Of a DNA stretch of 64,000 bases, positions 1-9,193 are shown one piece after another. Both the position numbers and the translations under genes were made by a program. The notes beneath the pieces were generated by a model. The model did no database searches. It was not told the origin of the DNA and saw nothing but the letters and a program-made list of their open reading frames with translations. Position 1 is the first letter of the stretch. Every line of letters begins with the position of its first letter. The stretch comes from Mesorhizobium sp. AR02 (lineage in GTDB: Bacteria; Pseudomonadota; Alphaproteobacteria; Rhizobiales; Rhizobiaceae). The stretch covers positions 4,050,001 to 4,114,000 of the forward strand of contig NZ_CP080531.1 of NCBI RefSeq assembly GCF_024746835.1, read 5' to 3'.

Positions 1-171
1 GCCTGTTGGCTGTCGGATTCCGCGATCATGCGAAACCCTTGCCAGACAGAGATTATGGAAAATTGCGGCGGATCGTTCGAATTTTAGCTGATAGGGCGGT
101 TTTATCCCGGTAGCGGCGGATTCGCCACTGGATTGGCAATCCGTCCGCTGCCCGCGACCAGCGAGGCGGGA

Positions 172-1161
172 TTACATGTCGACGACGACGCGTCCGCGGA
201 TCTTGCCGTCGACGATGTCGCGTGCCGCATCGATGATGCCGTCGAAGCCGATGGTCGTGGACAGGCTGGCGAGCTTCTGCAGGTCGAGATCGGAGCCAAT
301 GCGCCGCCAGGCCTCGAGGCGCACAGCCTTCGGTGCCATCACCGAATCGATGCCAAGCAGCGAGACGCCGCGCAGGATGAAGGGGGCGACGCTCGACGGC
401 AGATCCATGCCGCCGGCGAGGCCGCAGGCCGCGACCGCGCCACCATAGGAGGTCATCGACAGCACGTTGGCCAGCGTGTGGCTGCCGACCGAATCGATGC
501 CGCCCGCCCAGCGTTCCTTGGCCAGCGGCTTGGCGGGCTGGTTGAGCTCGTCGCGCGAGATCACCTCGGCGGCGCCGAGGTTGATCAGATAGGGGCTTTC
601 GGCATTGCGCCCGGTCGACGCAATGACGTGGTAACCGAGGCTGGACAGGATGGAGACCGCGACCGAACCGACGCCGCCGGCAGCACCCGTCACCACAACC
701 GGACCGCGGTCGGGCAGGATGCCGTGCCGCTCCAGCGCCATGACGCAGAGCATGGCGGTGTAGCCGGCGGTGCCGACTGCCATCGCGTCATGCGGGCTGA
801 TGCCTTCCGGCAGCGGCACCAGCCAGTCGCCCTTGACGCGGGCGCGCCCGGCATAGGCACCGAAATGCGTCTCGCCGACGCCCCAGCCGTTCAGGATGAC
901 CTTGTCTCCCTTGCGCCAGTCGGGATTGGAGGACGAGATGACCGTGCCGGCAAAGTCGATGCCCGGCACCAGCGGCCAGCGGCGGACCACCGGCGCCTTG
1001 CCTGTAATGGCCAGCCCATCCTTGTAGTTCACCGTCGTCGCCTCGACCGCGACGGTGACGTCGCCCTCCATCAGGTCGGCATCGGTGAGGTCCGTCACGG
1101 CGACCGACTGTTTCTTGTCGGCGTCGCGCGAGACGAGGATGGCTTTGAAGGTTTCGGACAT
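172..1161 (-). CDS. acuI: MDR-family oxidoreductase, probable acrylyl-CoA reductase (AcuI/YhdH-like)
   Basis: 329 aa, full length for the zinc-free AcuI/YhdH branch of medium-chain dehydrogenase/reductases. A GroES-like N-terminal half (about residues 10-130) precedes a Rossmann half with [14 protein letters not shown] at about 157-170. Zinc-ligand cysteines are absent. Family members use NADPH to reduce acrylyl-CoA or quinone-like double bonds in the cytoplasm; the substrate here is inferred. The ATG at 1161 has GGAG six bases upstream. It lies downstream of lspA on the same strand, with about 57 bases between them. Confidence 0.8.
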   Translation of the reverse strand: MSETFKAILVSRDADKKQSVAVTDLTDADLMEGDVTVAVEATTVNYKDGLAITGKAPVVRRWPLVPGIDFAGTVISSSNPDWRKGDKVILNGWGVGETHFGAYAGRARVKGDWLVPLPEGISPHDAMAVGTAGYTAMLCVMALERHGILPDRGPVVVTGAAGGVGSVAVSILSSLGYHVIASTGRNAESPYLINLGAAEVISRDELNQPAKPLAKERWAGGIDSVGSHTLANVLSMTSYGGAVAACGLAGGMDLPSSVAPFILRGVSLLGIDSVMAPKAVRLEAWRRIGSDLDLQKLASLSTTIGFDGIIDAARDIVDGKIRGRVVVDM

Positions 1162-1218
1162 CTTTTTCTCCGCGAGCTGGCTTGGCGTCCTGGACTGTGC
1201 GGCGATGGCCGCGTGGGG

Positions 1219-1716
1219 TCAATCTTTGGAAGGCTTGGCGTTCGAAGGCTTGGGCTCGCGCCGCCAGCCGATGAGTTCGTCGAAGACGACCAGTGCCGCG
1301 CCCACGGAAATGAAGGCGTCGGCGAGGTTGAAGACGGCAAAGGACCAGACCGGCGTGTGGAACAGGATATAGTCGATGACATGACCGTAGACGGCGCGGT
1401 CGATCAGATTGCCCAGCGCGCCGCCGATGATCAGGGCAAATCCAGTGCGGGCGATGACGTGGGCCGATGGCGTGCGGGTGGCGAGGTAGAGCACGAAAGC
1501 GACGACCAGCACGGCGATGACCACCAGGCCGGTGTCGCCGAAGGAGGAGAACATCGAGAAGGCGATGCCGGTGTTGTAGGTGCGAAACAGCGCCAGGAAC
1601 GGCACCAGATCGAGCTTTTCCTGGAAGGGCAGGCCGGTCTCGACCAGGTGCTTTATCCACTGATCGAGCGCGATGGCCGCGACGACGAGCAGCGCGTAGG
1701 GGGACCATGATCTCAC
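1219..1716 (-). CDS. lspA: Lipoprotein signal peptidase (signal peptidase II)
   Basis: 165 aa inner-membrane aspartyl protease that cleaves the signal peptide from diacylglyceryl-prolipoproteins. Four hydrophobic segments are visible. The catalytic aspartates fit D115 in GHVIDYILF and D133 in FNLADAFISVG, both in the conserved family contexts. The start is a GTG (MRSWSPY). It sits 13 bases downstream of the TrmH-like gene, so the two are probably cotranscribed. The C-terminal KPSNAKPSKD tail is a polar cytoplasmic extension. Confidence 0.93.
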   Translation of the reverse strand: MRSWSPYALLVVAAIALDQWIKHLVETGLPFQEKLDLVPFLALFRTYNTGIAFSMFSSFGDTGLVVIAVLVVAFVLYLATRTPSAHVIARTGFALIIGGALGNLIDRAVYGHVIDYILFHTPVWSFAVFNLADAFISVGAALVVFDELIGWRREPKPSNAKPSKD

Positions 1717-1729
1717 GGGCGGGCAACCT

Positions 1730-2587
1730 TCATTGCTGGTCGGCGATTGGTTCGAGCTTCAGCGCGCCGCGCCGGATCTCGAACAGCATGATGCCGGTGG
1801 CGACGGCGAGATTGAGCGAATCGGCGCGGCCGGCTTGCGGAATCCTGAGCAACCGGTCGCAGCTCGCGGCCAGGCTTTCGGGCAGGCCCTGCTGCTCGTT
1901 GCCCATCATCAGCAGCACCGGCCCACGGGAAAAATCGACCGAGCGGTAATCGACCGCGCCCTTCAGATGCGTACCGGCGACGAGGCCTGAAAACCCGCCG
2001 CGCCAGGCAAGGAACGCCTCGGTTGTTGCCTTCGCCACCGGCACGGCGAAGATCGAACCCATTGTGGCGCGCACCGTCTCGACGGAAAACGGATCGGTGG
2101 TGTCGCCGACCAGGATGACGCCCTTGGCGCCGACGGCATCGATGGTGCGGATGACGGTGCCGAGATTGCCGGGATCGCGCACCCGGTCGAGCGCCACCCA
2201 GACATCGCCATTGTCGGCGCGGATATCCTTCAGGGCCAGGAATTTCTGCGAGAAGACGCCGACCACCATTTGCGGATTGTCGCGGCGGGTGATGGCGACA
2301 AGCACCTTTTCCGACACTTCGAGAACCGTGCCGCCGGCGGCAACCGTGCGCGCCGCGACCTTTTCCACCGCAGGATTGCCACGCCCGGCCTTGGCGAACA
2401 CAAGCGTCCTGATCTGCCAGCCGAGGTCGAGCGCATCGATGACCAGCTTCAGCCCCTCGGCCATGAAGGCGTTCTGTTGGTCGCGGAATTTCTTCAAGGC
2501 GAGCGCCTTGATGTCCTTGATCAGCGGATTGGCGAGGCTGGTGATTTCCTTCACCTGGCCGGGTGCGCCGACGTGCCGCTCGTTCAT
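1730..2587 (-). CDS. TrmH/SpoU-family RNA 2'-O-methyltransferase
   Basis: 285 aa with an N-terminal substrate-binding domain (about 15-115) and a C-terminal SPOUT knot (about 120-275). The three SpoU motifs are present: RDPGNLGTVIRTIDA, LLMMGNEQQGLPE and SLNLAVATGIMLFE. The protein should methylate the 2'-O of a tRNA or rRNA nucleotide with SAM; which nucleotide cannot be told from sequence. Its ATG abuts the stop codon of the upstream methyltransferase gene without a gap, suggesting coupling. Confidence 0.9.
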   Translation of the reverse strand: MNERHVGAPGQVKEITSLANPLIKDIKALALKKFRDQQNAFMAEGLKLVIDALDLGWQIRTLVFAKAGRGNPAVEKVAARTVAAGGTVLEVSEKVLVAITRRDNPQMVVGVFSQKFLALKDIRADNGDVWVALDRVRDPGNLGTVIRTIDAVGAKGVILVGDTTDPFSVETVRATMGSIFAVPVAKATTEAFLAWRGGFSGLVAGTHLKGAVDYRSVDFSRGPVLLMMGNEQQGLPESLAASCDRLLRIPQAGRADSLNLAVATGIMLFEIRRGALKLEPIADQQ

Positions 2588-3754
2588 TCAGGCCACCCAA
2601 CGCGAAAACAATGAGGTCGAAAGCGCCCTGCCGGCGGACTTTTCACGGATGATCAGCTCACCCGATTCAACCCTGCCGCCCATGCCGGCGAAGGTATCGC
2701 GCATCAGAGCGTGGATGGCGAAGAAGGAGGCGCGGATCGAGTAGGCGGTCAGCACCACGGCAAGCGGTTTCGGCGTCAGGATAGCCCGGCATAGGTCGGT
2801 CAATGCCGGCAGGTCCTCGAACAATTGCCAGACCTCGCCCTTGGGGCCGCGGCCATAGGCCGGCGGATCGAACAGCACGATGTCGTAGCGGCTGCCGCGG
2901 CGCTCCTCGCGCTCGGCGAATTTCACCGCGTCGTCGACGATCCAGCGGATCGGCTTGCCGCCGAGCCCGGCCATCTCCTGGTTTTCACGCGCCCAGCCGA
3001 TCGCCTTCTTCGAGGCATCGACATGGGTCACCTCGGCGCCCGCGCGGGCGGCCACCAGCGAGGCAAGGCCGGTATAGCCGAACAGGTTGAGCACCTTGAC
3101 CGGCCGTCTGGCCGCCGCGATCAGCCCGGCCATATGGTCCCAGTGCGAGGCCTGCTCGGGAAAGACGCCGACATGGCGAAACGAGGTGAAACGGCCGAGA
3201 TAATCGATGCCGTCGTGCTTCATCGGCCAGGTCTCGCCGAGCGGCGTCTTCGGGAAACGCCAGCGGCCGATGCCTTCCTCGTCGGTGTCGCCGGTGAAGA
3301 TGGCGTCGGCACGCTCCCAGTCCTTCGCCGGCAAGGCCCTCTGCCAGATCGCCTGGCCCTCGGGCCGCACGATGCGGTAGGGGCCGTATTGTTCGAGTTT
3401 TTCGCCGGCGCCGCTGTCGAGCAGGGCATAATCGGCGTTGGGCGCCACTTCGAGGATTACCGGAAGCTGCTCGGCCGGCAGCGACCCTTCGCGGCGGGCG
3501 AGGATGCGCGGTGCGGATTTTGGTTCGGGTTGGCTGTCCGGTTTCACGTCGCGCGGTTCGCGCGGCCTGGCGTCCGGCCGCCCACGCGGCTCGTGCAGAC
3601 GTGCCTCTCCGGTTCCGCCTTTTGCGGGCGGGCGGCTGTCGCGGCGTTTGTCGCGAAAAGACTTCAAGCAGGAGCATCTCCGAGCGGCGTGCCGCTTTTG
3701 GCATAGGGCAACCGGCTTCGCAACCAAGTCCGCCGCGGCCACCCTTCCATTCAT
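2588..3754 (-). CDS. Class I SAM-dependent methyltransferase, RlmI-like
   Basis: Up to 388 aa. The C-terminal two thirds form a Rossmann methyltransferase: motif I is VLNLFGYTGLASLVAARAGA and a catalytic-type LFDPPAYGRGP follows. This matches the rRNA (cytosine-C5) methyltransferase group related to RlmI. The first ~85 residues are basic, proline-rich and low complexity, so the ATG at 3754 is uncertain; no second methionine occurs before the conserved domain. It is transcribed divergently from the WYL regulator, 47 bases away. Confidence 0.8.
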   Translation of the reverse strand: MNGRVAAADLVAKPVALCQKRHAARRCSCLKSFRDKRRDSRPPAKGGTGEARLHEPRGRPDARPREPRDVKPDSQPEPKSAPRILARREGSLPAEQLPVILEVAPNADYALLDSGAGEKLEQYGPYRIVRPEGQAIWQRALPAKDWERADAIFTGDTDEEGIGRWRFPKTPLGETWPMKHDGIDYLGRFTSFRHVGVFPEQASHWDHMAGLIAAARRPVKVLNLFGYTGLASLVAARAGAEVTHVDASKKAIGWARENQEMAGLGGKPIRWIVDDAVKFAEREERRGSRYDIVLFDPPAYGRGPKGEVWQLFEDLPALTDLCRAILTPKPLAVVLTAYSIRASFFAIHALMRDTFAGMGGRVESGELIIREKSAGRALSTSLFSRWVA

Positions 3755-3801
3755 GTCGGCCAGTGATGGACCAATGTCAAAGAAACAGGCAAATCTGCTT
3801 G

Positions 3802-4491
3802 ATGTCCCGCTCCGAACGCCTGCTCGACCTCATCCAGTGCCTGCGCCGGCATCGCCGGCCGGTGAGCGGGCACACGCTGGCCGATGAGCTCGGGATTTCG
3901 ATCCGCACGCTCTACCGCGACATCGCCACGCTGCAGGGGCAAGGCGCGCCGATCGAGGGCGAGGCGGGGCTGGGCTATGTGCTCAAGCCCGGCTTCATGC
4001 TGCCGCCGCTGATGTTCAGCGACGAGGAGATCGAGGCCATCGTGCTCGGCTCGCGTTGGGTGGCCAAGCAGCCGGACCAGCGCCTGTCGGCCGCTGCCGC
4101 CAACGCGCTGGCCAAGATCGCGGCCGTGCTGCCGGATGACCTGCGCGAGGATCTCGATGCCTCGACGCTGCTGGTCGGGCCTGCCATGACGGCCATTGAA
4201 GGCATAGACCTCGGCGTCGTGCGGCAGGCCATCCGCAACGAACGCAAGCTTGGCTTTCTCTATCGCGACGCGGGGGGTGCTGCTTCGCAACGTGTCGTCT
4301 GGCCGTTCGCGCTCGGCTTCTTCGACAAGGTGCGGGTGGTGGTGGCCTGGTGCGAGACGCGGCAGGATTTCCGGCATTTTCGCGCCGATCGCATATCCGG
4401 CCTCGACGCCATCGATGCGCGCTATCCGCGCCGGCGCCAGGCGCTGCTCAAGGAATGGCGGGCGACGCTCGACAAGCCGCGTAGGTCATGA
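3802..4491 (+). CDS. YafY-family transcriptional regulator (HTH + WYL domain)
   Basis: 229 aa starting at MSRSERLLDLIQ. An N-terminal winged HTH (about 1-60, with LADELGISIRTLYRDIATL as the recognition region) is followed by a WYL domain (about 140-225). WYL regulators of this size usually control an adjacent small enzyme gene in response to a ligand. A 10-bp dyad lies directly after the stop codon and before the VOC gene, so I infer it represses or activates the following two genes. An upstream in-frame extension to 3511 exists but lies over the divergent gene and is not used. Confidence 0.88.
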   Translation: MSRSERLLDLIQCLRRHRRPVSGHTLADELGISIRTLYRDIATLQGQGAPIEGEAGLGYVLKPGFMLPPLMFSDEEIEAIVLGSRWVAKQPDQRLSAAAANALAKIAAVLPDDLREDLDASTLLVGPAMTAIEGIDLGVVRQAIRNERKLGFLYRDAGGAASQRVVWPFALGFFDKVRVVVAWCETRQDFRHFRADRISGLDAIDARYPRRRQALLKEWRATLDKPRRS

Positions 4492-4494
4492 CGG

Positions 4495-4517
4495 CTACTG
4501 CCAGAATCTGACAGTAG
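4495..4517. promoter_or_regulatory. Putative operator dyad between the WYL regulator and the VOC gene
   Basis: CTACTGCCAG (4495-4504) and CTGACAGTAG (4508-4517) are inverted around AAT with one mismatch in ten. The dyad lies 3 bases after the regulator stop and about 50 bases before the VOC start codon. No T-tract follows, which argues against a terminator. I infer a binding site for the adjacent regulator. Confidence 0.55.
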
Positions 4518-4567
4518 TGCATCTTATATCAGCCAAGTCGAAACGCTGAACATCTTGGAGAGCACAC

Positions 4568-4948
4568 ATGACCACCCCGAATTTCGTCATCCTCTATGTC
4601 GACCGGCCGCTGGAGAGCGGCGCCTTCTACAGCGCGCTGCTGGGGCGCGAGCCGGTCGAAAGCGCGCCGACCTTCGTGCTGTTCGTGCTCGACAACGGCT
4701 TCAAGCTCGGCCTCTGGTCGCGCCATACGGTCGAGCCGGCGGCGGCCGCGTCCGGTGGTGGCGCCGAGATCGTGTTTGCGCTGGAGACGCCTGACGCGGT
4801 CGACGCTACCCATGCCGACTGGTCCGGACGCGGCTTGAAGATCCTGCAGACGCCGACCGACATGGATTTCGGCCGCACTTTCGTTGCGCTCGATCCCGAC
4901 AATCACCGCCTGCGTGTCTACTGGCTGTCCAATGGGGAACAGAAATGA
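4568..4948 (+). CDS. VOC-superfamily (glyoxalase/bleomycin-resistance-like) protein
   Basis: 126 aa, one vicinal-oxygen-chelate unit with two beta-alpha-beta-beta-beta modules. It opens with [20 protein letters not shown], typical of small glyoxalase-like proteins, and ends with [14 protein letters not shown]. Metal ligands cannot be assigned with confidence. The protein may be an enzyme or a ligand-binding protein for an electrophile or antibiotic. It is the first gene after the dyad and overlaps the EVE gene by four bases (ATGA). Confidence 0.85.
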   Translation: MTTPNFVILYVDRPLESGAFYSALLGREPVESAPTFVLFVLDNGFKLGLWSRHTVEPAAAASGGGAEIVFALETPDAVDATHADWSGRGLKILQTPTDMDFGRTFVALDPDNHRLRVYWLSNGEQK

Positions 4949-5388
4949 GCGCGTATTGGATCGCCGTGGCGTCGGCGCAGCATGTCCGGCGCGGTCGGGC
5001 CGCCGGGTTCATGCAGGTCAACCACGGCAAGGCGGCGCCTCTGCGCCGCGTCAAACCTGGCGACGGCATCATCTACTATTCGCCGACCACAATTTTGGGC
5101 GAAAAGGATGGCCTGCAGGCTTTCACGGCAATCGGCACCGTGCGGGAAGGCGAGCCCTATCAGGGCGAGATGGGCGGCGGCTTCACGCCGTTTCGCCGCG
5201 ACGTCGAGTGGATGGCGGCTGAGGAAGCGCCGATCAAGCCACTGCTCGACCAGCTGGATTTCACCGCCGGCAAGTCGAACTGGGGGTATCAGCTTCGCTT
5301 TGGTCTTTTCGAAATCAACGATCACGATTTTCGTCTGATCGCCGACGCGATGGGTGCCGCGAAGACGCTTGCAGAGGCTACGGCTTGA
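4945..5388 (+). CDS. EVE domain-containing protein
   Basis: 147 aa, the usual size of stand-alone EVE/UPF0310 proteins of the PUA-like fold. Supporting segments are [11 protein letters not shown] at the N-terminus, [12 protein letters not shown] in the middle and FRLIADAMG near the end. EVE domains bind modified bases in DNA or RNA; the ligand here is unknown. Its ATG overlaps the VOC stop codon (ATGA), so it is translationally coupled. The 3' end overlaps the convergent cyclodeaminase gene by 11 bases. Confidence 0.85.
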   Translation: MSAYWIAVASAQHVRRGRAAGFMQVNHGKAAPLRRVKPGDGIIYYSPTTILGEKDGLQAFTAIGTVREGEPYQGEMGGGFTPFRRDVEWMAAEEAPIKPLLDQLDFTAGKSNWGYQLRFGLFEINDHDFRLIADAMGAAKTLAEATA

Positions 5389-6343
5389 GAGCCTTGTAGA
5401 CGGCGATCCCGGCGGCAAGGTCCTCGAGTGCTGCGCCAACCGACTTGAACAGCGTGATCTCGTCGGCGCTTGCGCGACCCTTCTTCTGGCCGCGCGCCAG
5501 TTCATGCAGGTCGGCGAGGATGGCTTCCGGCTTCAGCACGCCCGACGCAAGCGGGATGACGATGTCGCCGGCCTCCTTGGTGGCGCCGGCGCGGGTGTCG
5601 ACATAGACGCTGGCGCGCCGGATCGCATCGTCGTCGCTTTCGCGCATGGTCGGCGTGAAACCACCGACCATGTCGACATGGGCCCCCGGCTTCAGCAGCG
5701 CGCCCTTGATCAGCGGCTTGGTGGCGATCGTTGCCGAAGAGATGATGTCGGCCTCGCCAAGTTCGGCATCGAGATCACTTGCAGCACTTGCCGCGAAGCC
5801 GTCGGCGCGCAGATCGGTCGCGACCTTCTCGGCATTGGCCAGCGTCCGGTTCCAGATGCGGATGGTCTTGATCGGCCGCACGGCTGCATGCGCTTTGGCG
5901 AGAAAGGGCGACAGTGCGCCGGCGCCGATCACCAGCAGCCTGGAGGCGTCCTCGCGCGCCAGATAGGAAGCCGCCAGCGCCGAGGCGCAGGCGGTGCGCC
6001 ACTGCGTCAGCCGCTGGCCGTCGATCAGGGCTTCAGGCTCGCCGGTGGCGCCGTCGAGCAAGAGATAGAGACCCATCACCGCGGGCTTGCCGATGGCGTT
6101 GTTGTCTGGTGAGACGGTGACGATCTTGACGCCGATATGGCCACCGGAAGACGTGCCGGCGGCGTTGAAATCGGTCCATGCCGGCATCAGCAGCAAGGTC
6201 GAGGCCGCACCATCAGGCCGTTCGACTGGGTGATGATGCCTGACGGGCTGCACCGCACCCTCGCGGAAAGCCGTGCGCAGCGTCTCGACCAGTCCGGGAA
6301 AAGTCAGCGCATGATCGACCTCGGCGGCCGAAATGGTCAGCAT
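5378..6343 (-). CDS. Ornithine cyclodeaminase / mu-crystallin family protein
   Basis: 321 aa with the family's N-terminal dimerisation part ([13 protein letters not shown] includes the substrate-contact lysine) and a Rossmann NAD(H) site, [20 protein letters not shown], at about 137-156. Family activities include ornithine cyclodeaminase, imine reductase and alanine dehydrogenase-type reactions, so the substrate is open. It ends 11 bases inside the convergent EVE gene and is separated by 37 bases from the lapA-like gene upstream on the same strand. Confidence 0.85.
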   Translation of the reverse strand: MLTISAAEVDHALTFPGLVETLRTAFREGAVQPVRHHHPVERPDGAASTLLLMPAWTDFNAAGTSSGGHIGVKIVTVSPDNNAIGKPAVMGLYLLLDGATGEPEALIDGQRLTQWRTACASALAASYLAREDASRLLVIGAGALSPFLAKAHAAVRPIKTIRIWNRTLANAEKVATDLRADGFAASAASDLDAELGEADIISSATIATKPLIKGALLKPGAHVDMVGGFTPTMRESDDDAIRRASVYVDTRAGATKEAGDIVIPLASGVLKPEAILADLHELARGQKKGRASADEITLFKSVGAALEDLAAGIAVYKALKP

Positions 6344-6380
6344 GAAAAGCTCCGTGGAAAGAAAGGCGCCGGCCGGCCGC

Positions 6381-6761
6381 TCAATTGGTCGGCTTTGGCA
6401 ATGCTGATCCTTGGGCTGATCCTTGGGCCGATCCTTGGACTGATCCTGGGACCGACCCCTGCGGTGCCGAGGGCGCGCGGCTGACTGCCTGGCGAAGGTT
6501 TTCGGCCTCGACGCCGCGCTGGCGCGCCAGCTTGCGGTAGCGGCCCTGCTTGACCCAGGTCGCCAGGCTGCCGACGATCATGCCGATGGCGAGCGCCAGG
6601 AACAGGAAGATGAACAGCGGCAAGGTGAGCGTCAGCTTCGGATTGCCGGGATTGAACGGGTCCAGCGTGAAGGCGACGAGTTCGCGGTTGGCGACGGCCA
6701 AGGCAATCAGAATGATCGCCAGGGGCACGAAGACCACGATGAGCATGAAACGATTGAGCAT
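6381..6761 (-). CDS. LapA domain-containing inner-membrane protein
   Basis: 126 aa with two membrane segments (about 5-25 and 50-70) in the LapA/YciS arrangement, followed by a cytoplasmic helix ending near REAVSRAP. In enterobacteria LapA works with LapB in LPS assembly control; that role is inference here. It follows ihfB and sppA, an order common in Rhizobiales. The tail is unusual: five degenerate copies of a 12-base unit encode GSV/GSA-Q repeats, separately listed. Confidence 0.82.
   Translation of the reverse strand: MLNRFMLIVVFVPLAIILIALAVANRELVAFTLDPFNPGNPKLTLTLPLFIFLFLALAIGMIVGSLATWVKQGRYRKLARQRGVEAENLRQAVSRAPSAPQGSVPGSVQGSAQGSAQGSALPKPTN
6404..6463. repeat. 12-bp tandem repeat in the lapA-like C-terminus
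   Basis: Five consecutive 12-base units based on CTGATCCTTGGG. The first two are identical, and the others drift by one to several bases. Because the unit is a multiple of three it stays in frame and encodes repeated Gly-Ser-Ala/Val-Gln. Confidence 0.85.
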
Positions 6762-6797
6762 TGTGTTTTCCGTCGGAAGCAGGCGCTGAAGCCGCGC

Positions 6798-7082
6798 TTA
6801 CTTGCCGCCGTTCAGCCTTTCGCGCAGTTCCTTGCCGGTCTTGAAGAACGGCACCCATTTCTCCTCGACCTCGACGGATTCGCCGGTGCGGGGGTTGCGG
6901 CCGGTGCGGGCGGGGCGGTTTTTCACCGAAAAAGCACCGAAGCCGCGCAGCTCGACCCGGTTGCCTTCGGCAAGGGCGTCGGTGATCTCGTCGAAGATCG
7001 CGCCGACAATGTTTTCGACGTCGCGCAGGAAAAGATGTGGATTGCGCGTGGCAATAATCTGCACAAGTTCGGACTTGATCAT
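6798..7082 (-). CDS. ihfB: Integration host factor subunit beta
   Basis: 94 aa DNA-bending protein of the HU/IHF family, full length. It begins [17 protein letters not shown] and contains the beta-arm sequence [20 protein letters not shown] with the conserved proline that intercalates into DNA. It pairs with IhfA to bend DNA at sigma-54 promoters and other sites, which fits the rpoN gene 3 kb away, though the link is only functional. sppA lies about 80 bases upstream. Confidence 0.95.
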   Translation of the reverse strand: MIKSELVQIIATRNPHLFLRDVENIVGAIFDEITDALAEGNRVELRGFGAFSVKNRPARTGRNPRTGESVEVEEKWVPFFKTGKELRERLNGGK

Positions 7083-7162
7083 CAGACGGGTCCCCGTGAA
7101 AGCAGTGCGGTCGAAATTATGAGGATGATTTTATTGGCTTTTTCAGCTGTCCCAAACGGCGC

Positions 7163-8119
7163 TCAAGGGTGCCAGACGGAAACGAGGCCGTCAAGAAACA
7201 AGCGGTCGGCGCCAAGTTCGTGGATGACATCGCCGCTGTAGTCCGGCAGGCCGAGCGCGCTGCCGACCGTTTTCACCATGGCTTTTGACCACAGGAAGCT
7301 GCCGCGCCGGTCAGTGTCTTTCCATTCGACCACCTTGAGCTTGGCGTCGACACCCTTGGTCGCGAGCCAGTCGATCGCCTCGGTCTCGCCACCAACGGCG
7401 TCGATCAGGCCGTTGGCGACACCCTGGCGGCCGGTGAAGATCGACCCGTCGGCAAGCGCGAGTGCCTGTTCGTGGGTCATCTTGCGGCGTTCGGCGACGA
7501 TGCCGACGAACCAGTCGTAGCTGTCGAGGATAAGCTTGCGGACCATGGCGCGCTCGTCGTCATTGGTCGGCTTGAAGGGAGAGGGCGAGGCCTTGAGCGG
7601 TGAGGATTTCACCTCCTCCAGCTTGATGCCGAGCTTGTCCATCAGGCCGCTGACGTCAGGATACTGGATGAGCACGCCGATCGAGCCGACGATCGAGGTC
7701 TTGCGGGCGACAATGTGGTCAGCCGCACTGGCAATCATGTAGCCCGCCGATGCGGCGAGCGTGCCGACTTCGGCCACGACCGGCTTGTCGGCCGCCACCT
7801 TGCGCACCTCCTCGTAGATCGATTCACCGCCGACAGTGGTGCCGCCGGGTGAATCGATCGCAAGGATCACGCCTTTCACCTTCGACGACTTGCGGATGTC
7901 CTCCAGCCGCTTGATGAGTTCCTCGTCCTCGGTGATCGTGCCTTCGATCCTGACCTTGGCGATGTGATCGACAGTCGAGCCGCCGAGATCGTCGCGATAA
8001 AACCAGGCCGACAGCGCAATCACGCCGAGTGCCACGATGCCGATGGCCGCAATACGCCAGAATGTCAGCTTGCGCCGCAAACGGCGGCGGTCGATCAGGT
8101 CGTCGGCTCTCAGTGCCAT
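7163..8119 (-). CDS. sppA: Signal peptide peptidase SppA, short form (S49)
   Basis: 318 aa from the ATG at 8119, which has GAGG about seven bases upstream; a GTG at 8131 would add four residues but has no ribosome-binding site. One membrane anchor lies at about 21-40. The serine/lysine dyad fits S124 in LAASAGYMIAS and K176 in SSPLKASPSPFK. The single S49 domain is the typical short form that degrades cleaved signal peptides and small membrane proteins on the periplasmic side. Confidence 0.92.
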   Translation of the reverse strand: MALRADDLIDRRRLRRKLTFWRIAAIGIVALGVIALSAWFYRDDLGGSTVDHIAKVRIEGTITEDEELIKRLEDIRKSSKVKGVILAIDSPGGTTVGGESIYEEVRKVAADKPVVAEVGTLAASAGYMIASAADHIVARKTSIVGSIGVLIQYPDVSGLMDKLGIKLEEVKSSPLKASPSPFKPTNDDERAMVRKLILDSYDWFVGIVAERRKMTHEQALALADGSIFTGRQGVANGLIDAVGGETEAIDWLATKGVDAKLKVVEWKDTDRRGSFLWSKAMVKTVGSALGLPDYSGDVIHELGADRLFLDGLVSVWHP

Positions 8120-8479
8120 GGTCAGCCTCACAGTCGGCGGGAAGGGACGCTTTTAGACCATGATGTCCTTATCGGGAAGCAGTTCCGTCTTCGATATTGC
8201 GCGGCAATCCGCCCAAAGCGATCCCAATACTGTCTGTTTTGTGACTGGCCTGCGCAAGGGACGCAAGGTAAGGGGGAGAAACGGCGGCGATGAAAAAACG
8301 GCGCAGGCGCGTCCATTTCTGCTATGAAGTACCGGCTGTTGTGCCGACCTCGTTTTCGTTTGTGCAACCACAGTTGTCACATTTTTGCGGTTTTCGTGGG
8401 CTTGTGCTTGCTTGAGGGCGCCGGCCCCCCACCTATAGGCGGTGCTCCCGGGCGGGCAGGGGTTTAGAAGAAAGCAGTC
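8120..8479. other. Intergenic region between divergent sppA and lptC
   Basis: About 360 bases without a convincing gene. A 79-codon minus-strand frame (8128-8367) is arginine-rich, shows no family features and has no good ribosome-binding site. The region presumably carries the promoters for sppA and for the lptC-lptA-lptB block; I could not place -10/-35 boxes with confidence. Confidence 0.6.
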
Positions 8480-9193
8480 ATGTTAGCGCGATCGAATGAA
8501 CCGACCAGCCCCGAGATGGAGTTGGCTCCCCCGGCGGATGGCTGGGAGCGGGGCGACGCGTTCGACCGCGCCCAGCGTCATTCGCGCCGCGTGCGGGTGC
8601 TCAAATTCGCCGTGCCCCTGGCCGCGGCGCTGATCGCGGTCGCCTTCCCGGTCTATTCCTATCTGGCCGCACCGATCTCCGTCGCGGTGCAGACGGAAGG
8701 CACCGCCTTTTCCAACGGCAAGCTGGTGATGGCCAATCCCAAGCTCAACGGTTTCACCAAGCAGAAGCAGCCCTATTCGATGACAGCCCTGCGGGCGATA
8801 CAGGATGTCAACACGCAAGGCATCATCGAGCTCGAAGGCATAGACGCCAAGGTGCCGGTCGGGCCGGACAATGTCGCTGCGATCAAAGCCTCGCGCGGGA
8901 CCTACGATCGCGACGGCAATACGATGAAAATGACCAGCGACGTCGTGATCACCACGACCGACGGCATGCAAGCCAAGTTCAAATCGGTCTTCCTCGACAT
9001 GGGCAAAGGCACTATGAAGACGGATGATCCCGTCGATGTCAGCCGTGGCGGGTCGCAGATCACAGCGGATTCCCTGTCGGTCCAGGACAATGGCAAGGTC
9101 CTGGTGTTCGAGAACAGGGTGCGCGTCAACATCGATCCCGCCGCTCTGAAGGCGGCTGAGGCAAAGGGCGAAGAAGCGAATGTGGCTCAATAG
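8480..9193 (+). CDS. lptC: LPS export ABC transporter periplasmic protein LptC
   Basis: 237 aa: a cytoplasmic N-terminus (1-35), one membrane anchor (about 36-55, LKFAVPLAAALIAVAFPVYS), then a beta-jellyroll LptC domain. LptC takes LPS from the LptB2FG transporter and passes it to LptA. Length is somewhat above the enterobacterial form, as usual in Rhizobiales. Its 3' end overlaps lptA by 14 bases in another frame. Confidence 0.9.
   Translation: MLARSNEPTSPEMELAPPADGWERGDAFDRAQRHSRRVRVLKFAVPLAAALIAVAFPVYSYLAAPISVAVQTEGTAFSNGKLVMANPKLNGFTKQKQPYSMTALRAIQDVNTQGIIELEGIDAKVPVGPDNVAAIKASRGTYDRDGNTMKMTSDVVITTTDGMQAKFKSVFLDMGKGTMKTDDPVDVSRGGSQITADSLSVQDNGKVLVFENRVRVNIDPAALKAAEAKGEEANVAQ

Noticed and set aside
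133-1710. 525-codon open frame opposite the MDR and lspA genes
   Set aside because: Composition is that of an antisense frame in GC-rich DNA (His/Asp/Gly/Arg-rich, no domain), and both opposite genes are clear families.
8128-8367. 79-codon minus-strand frame upstream of sppA
   Set aside because: No ribosome-binding site, no family features, and basic low-complexity sequence.
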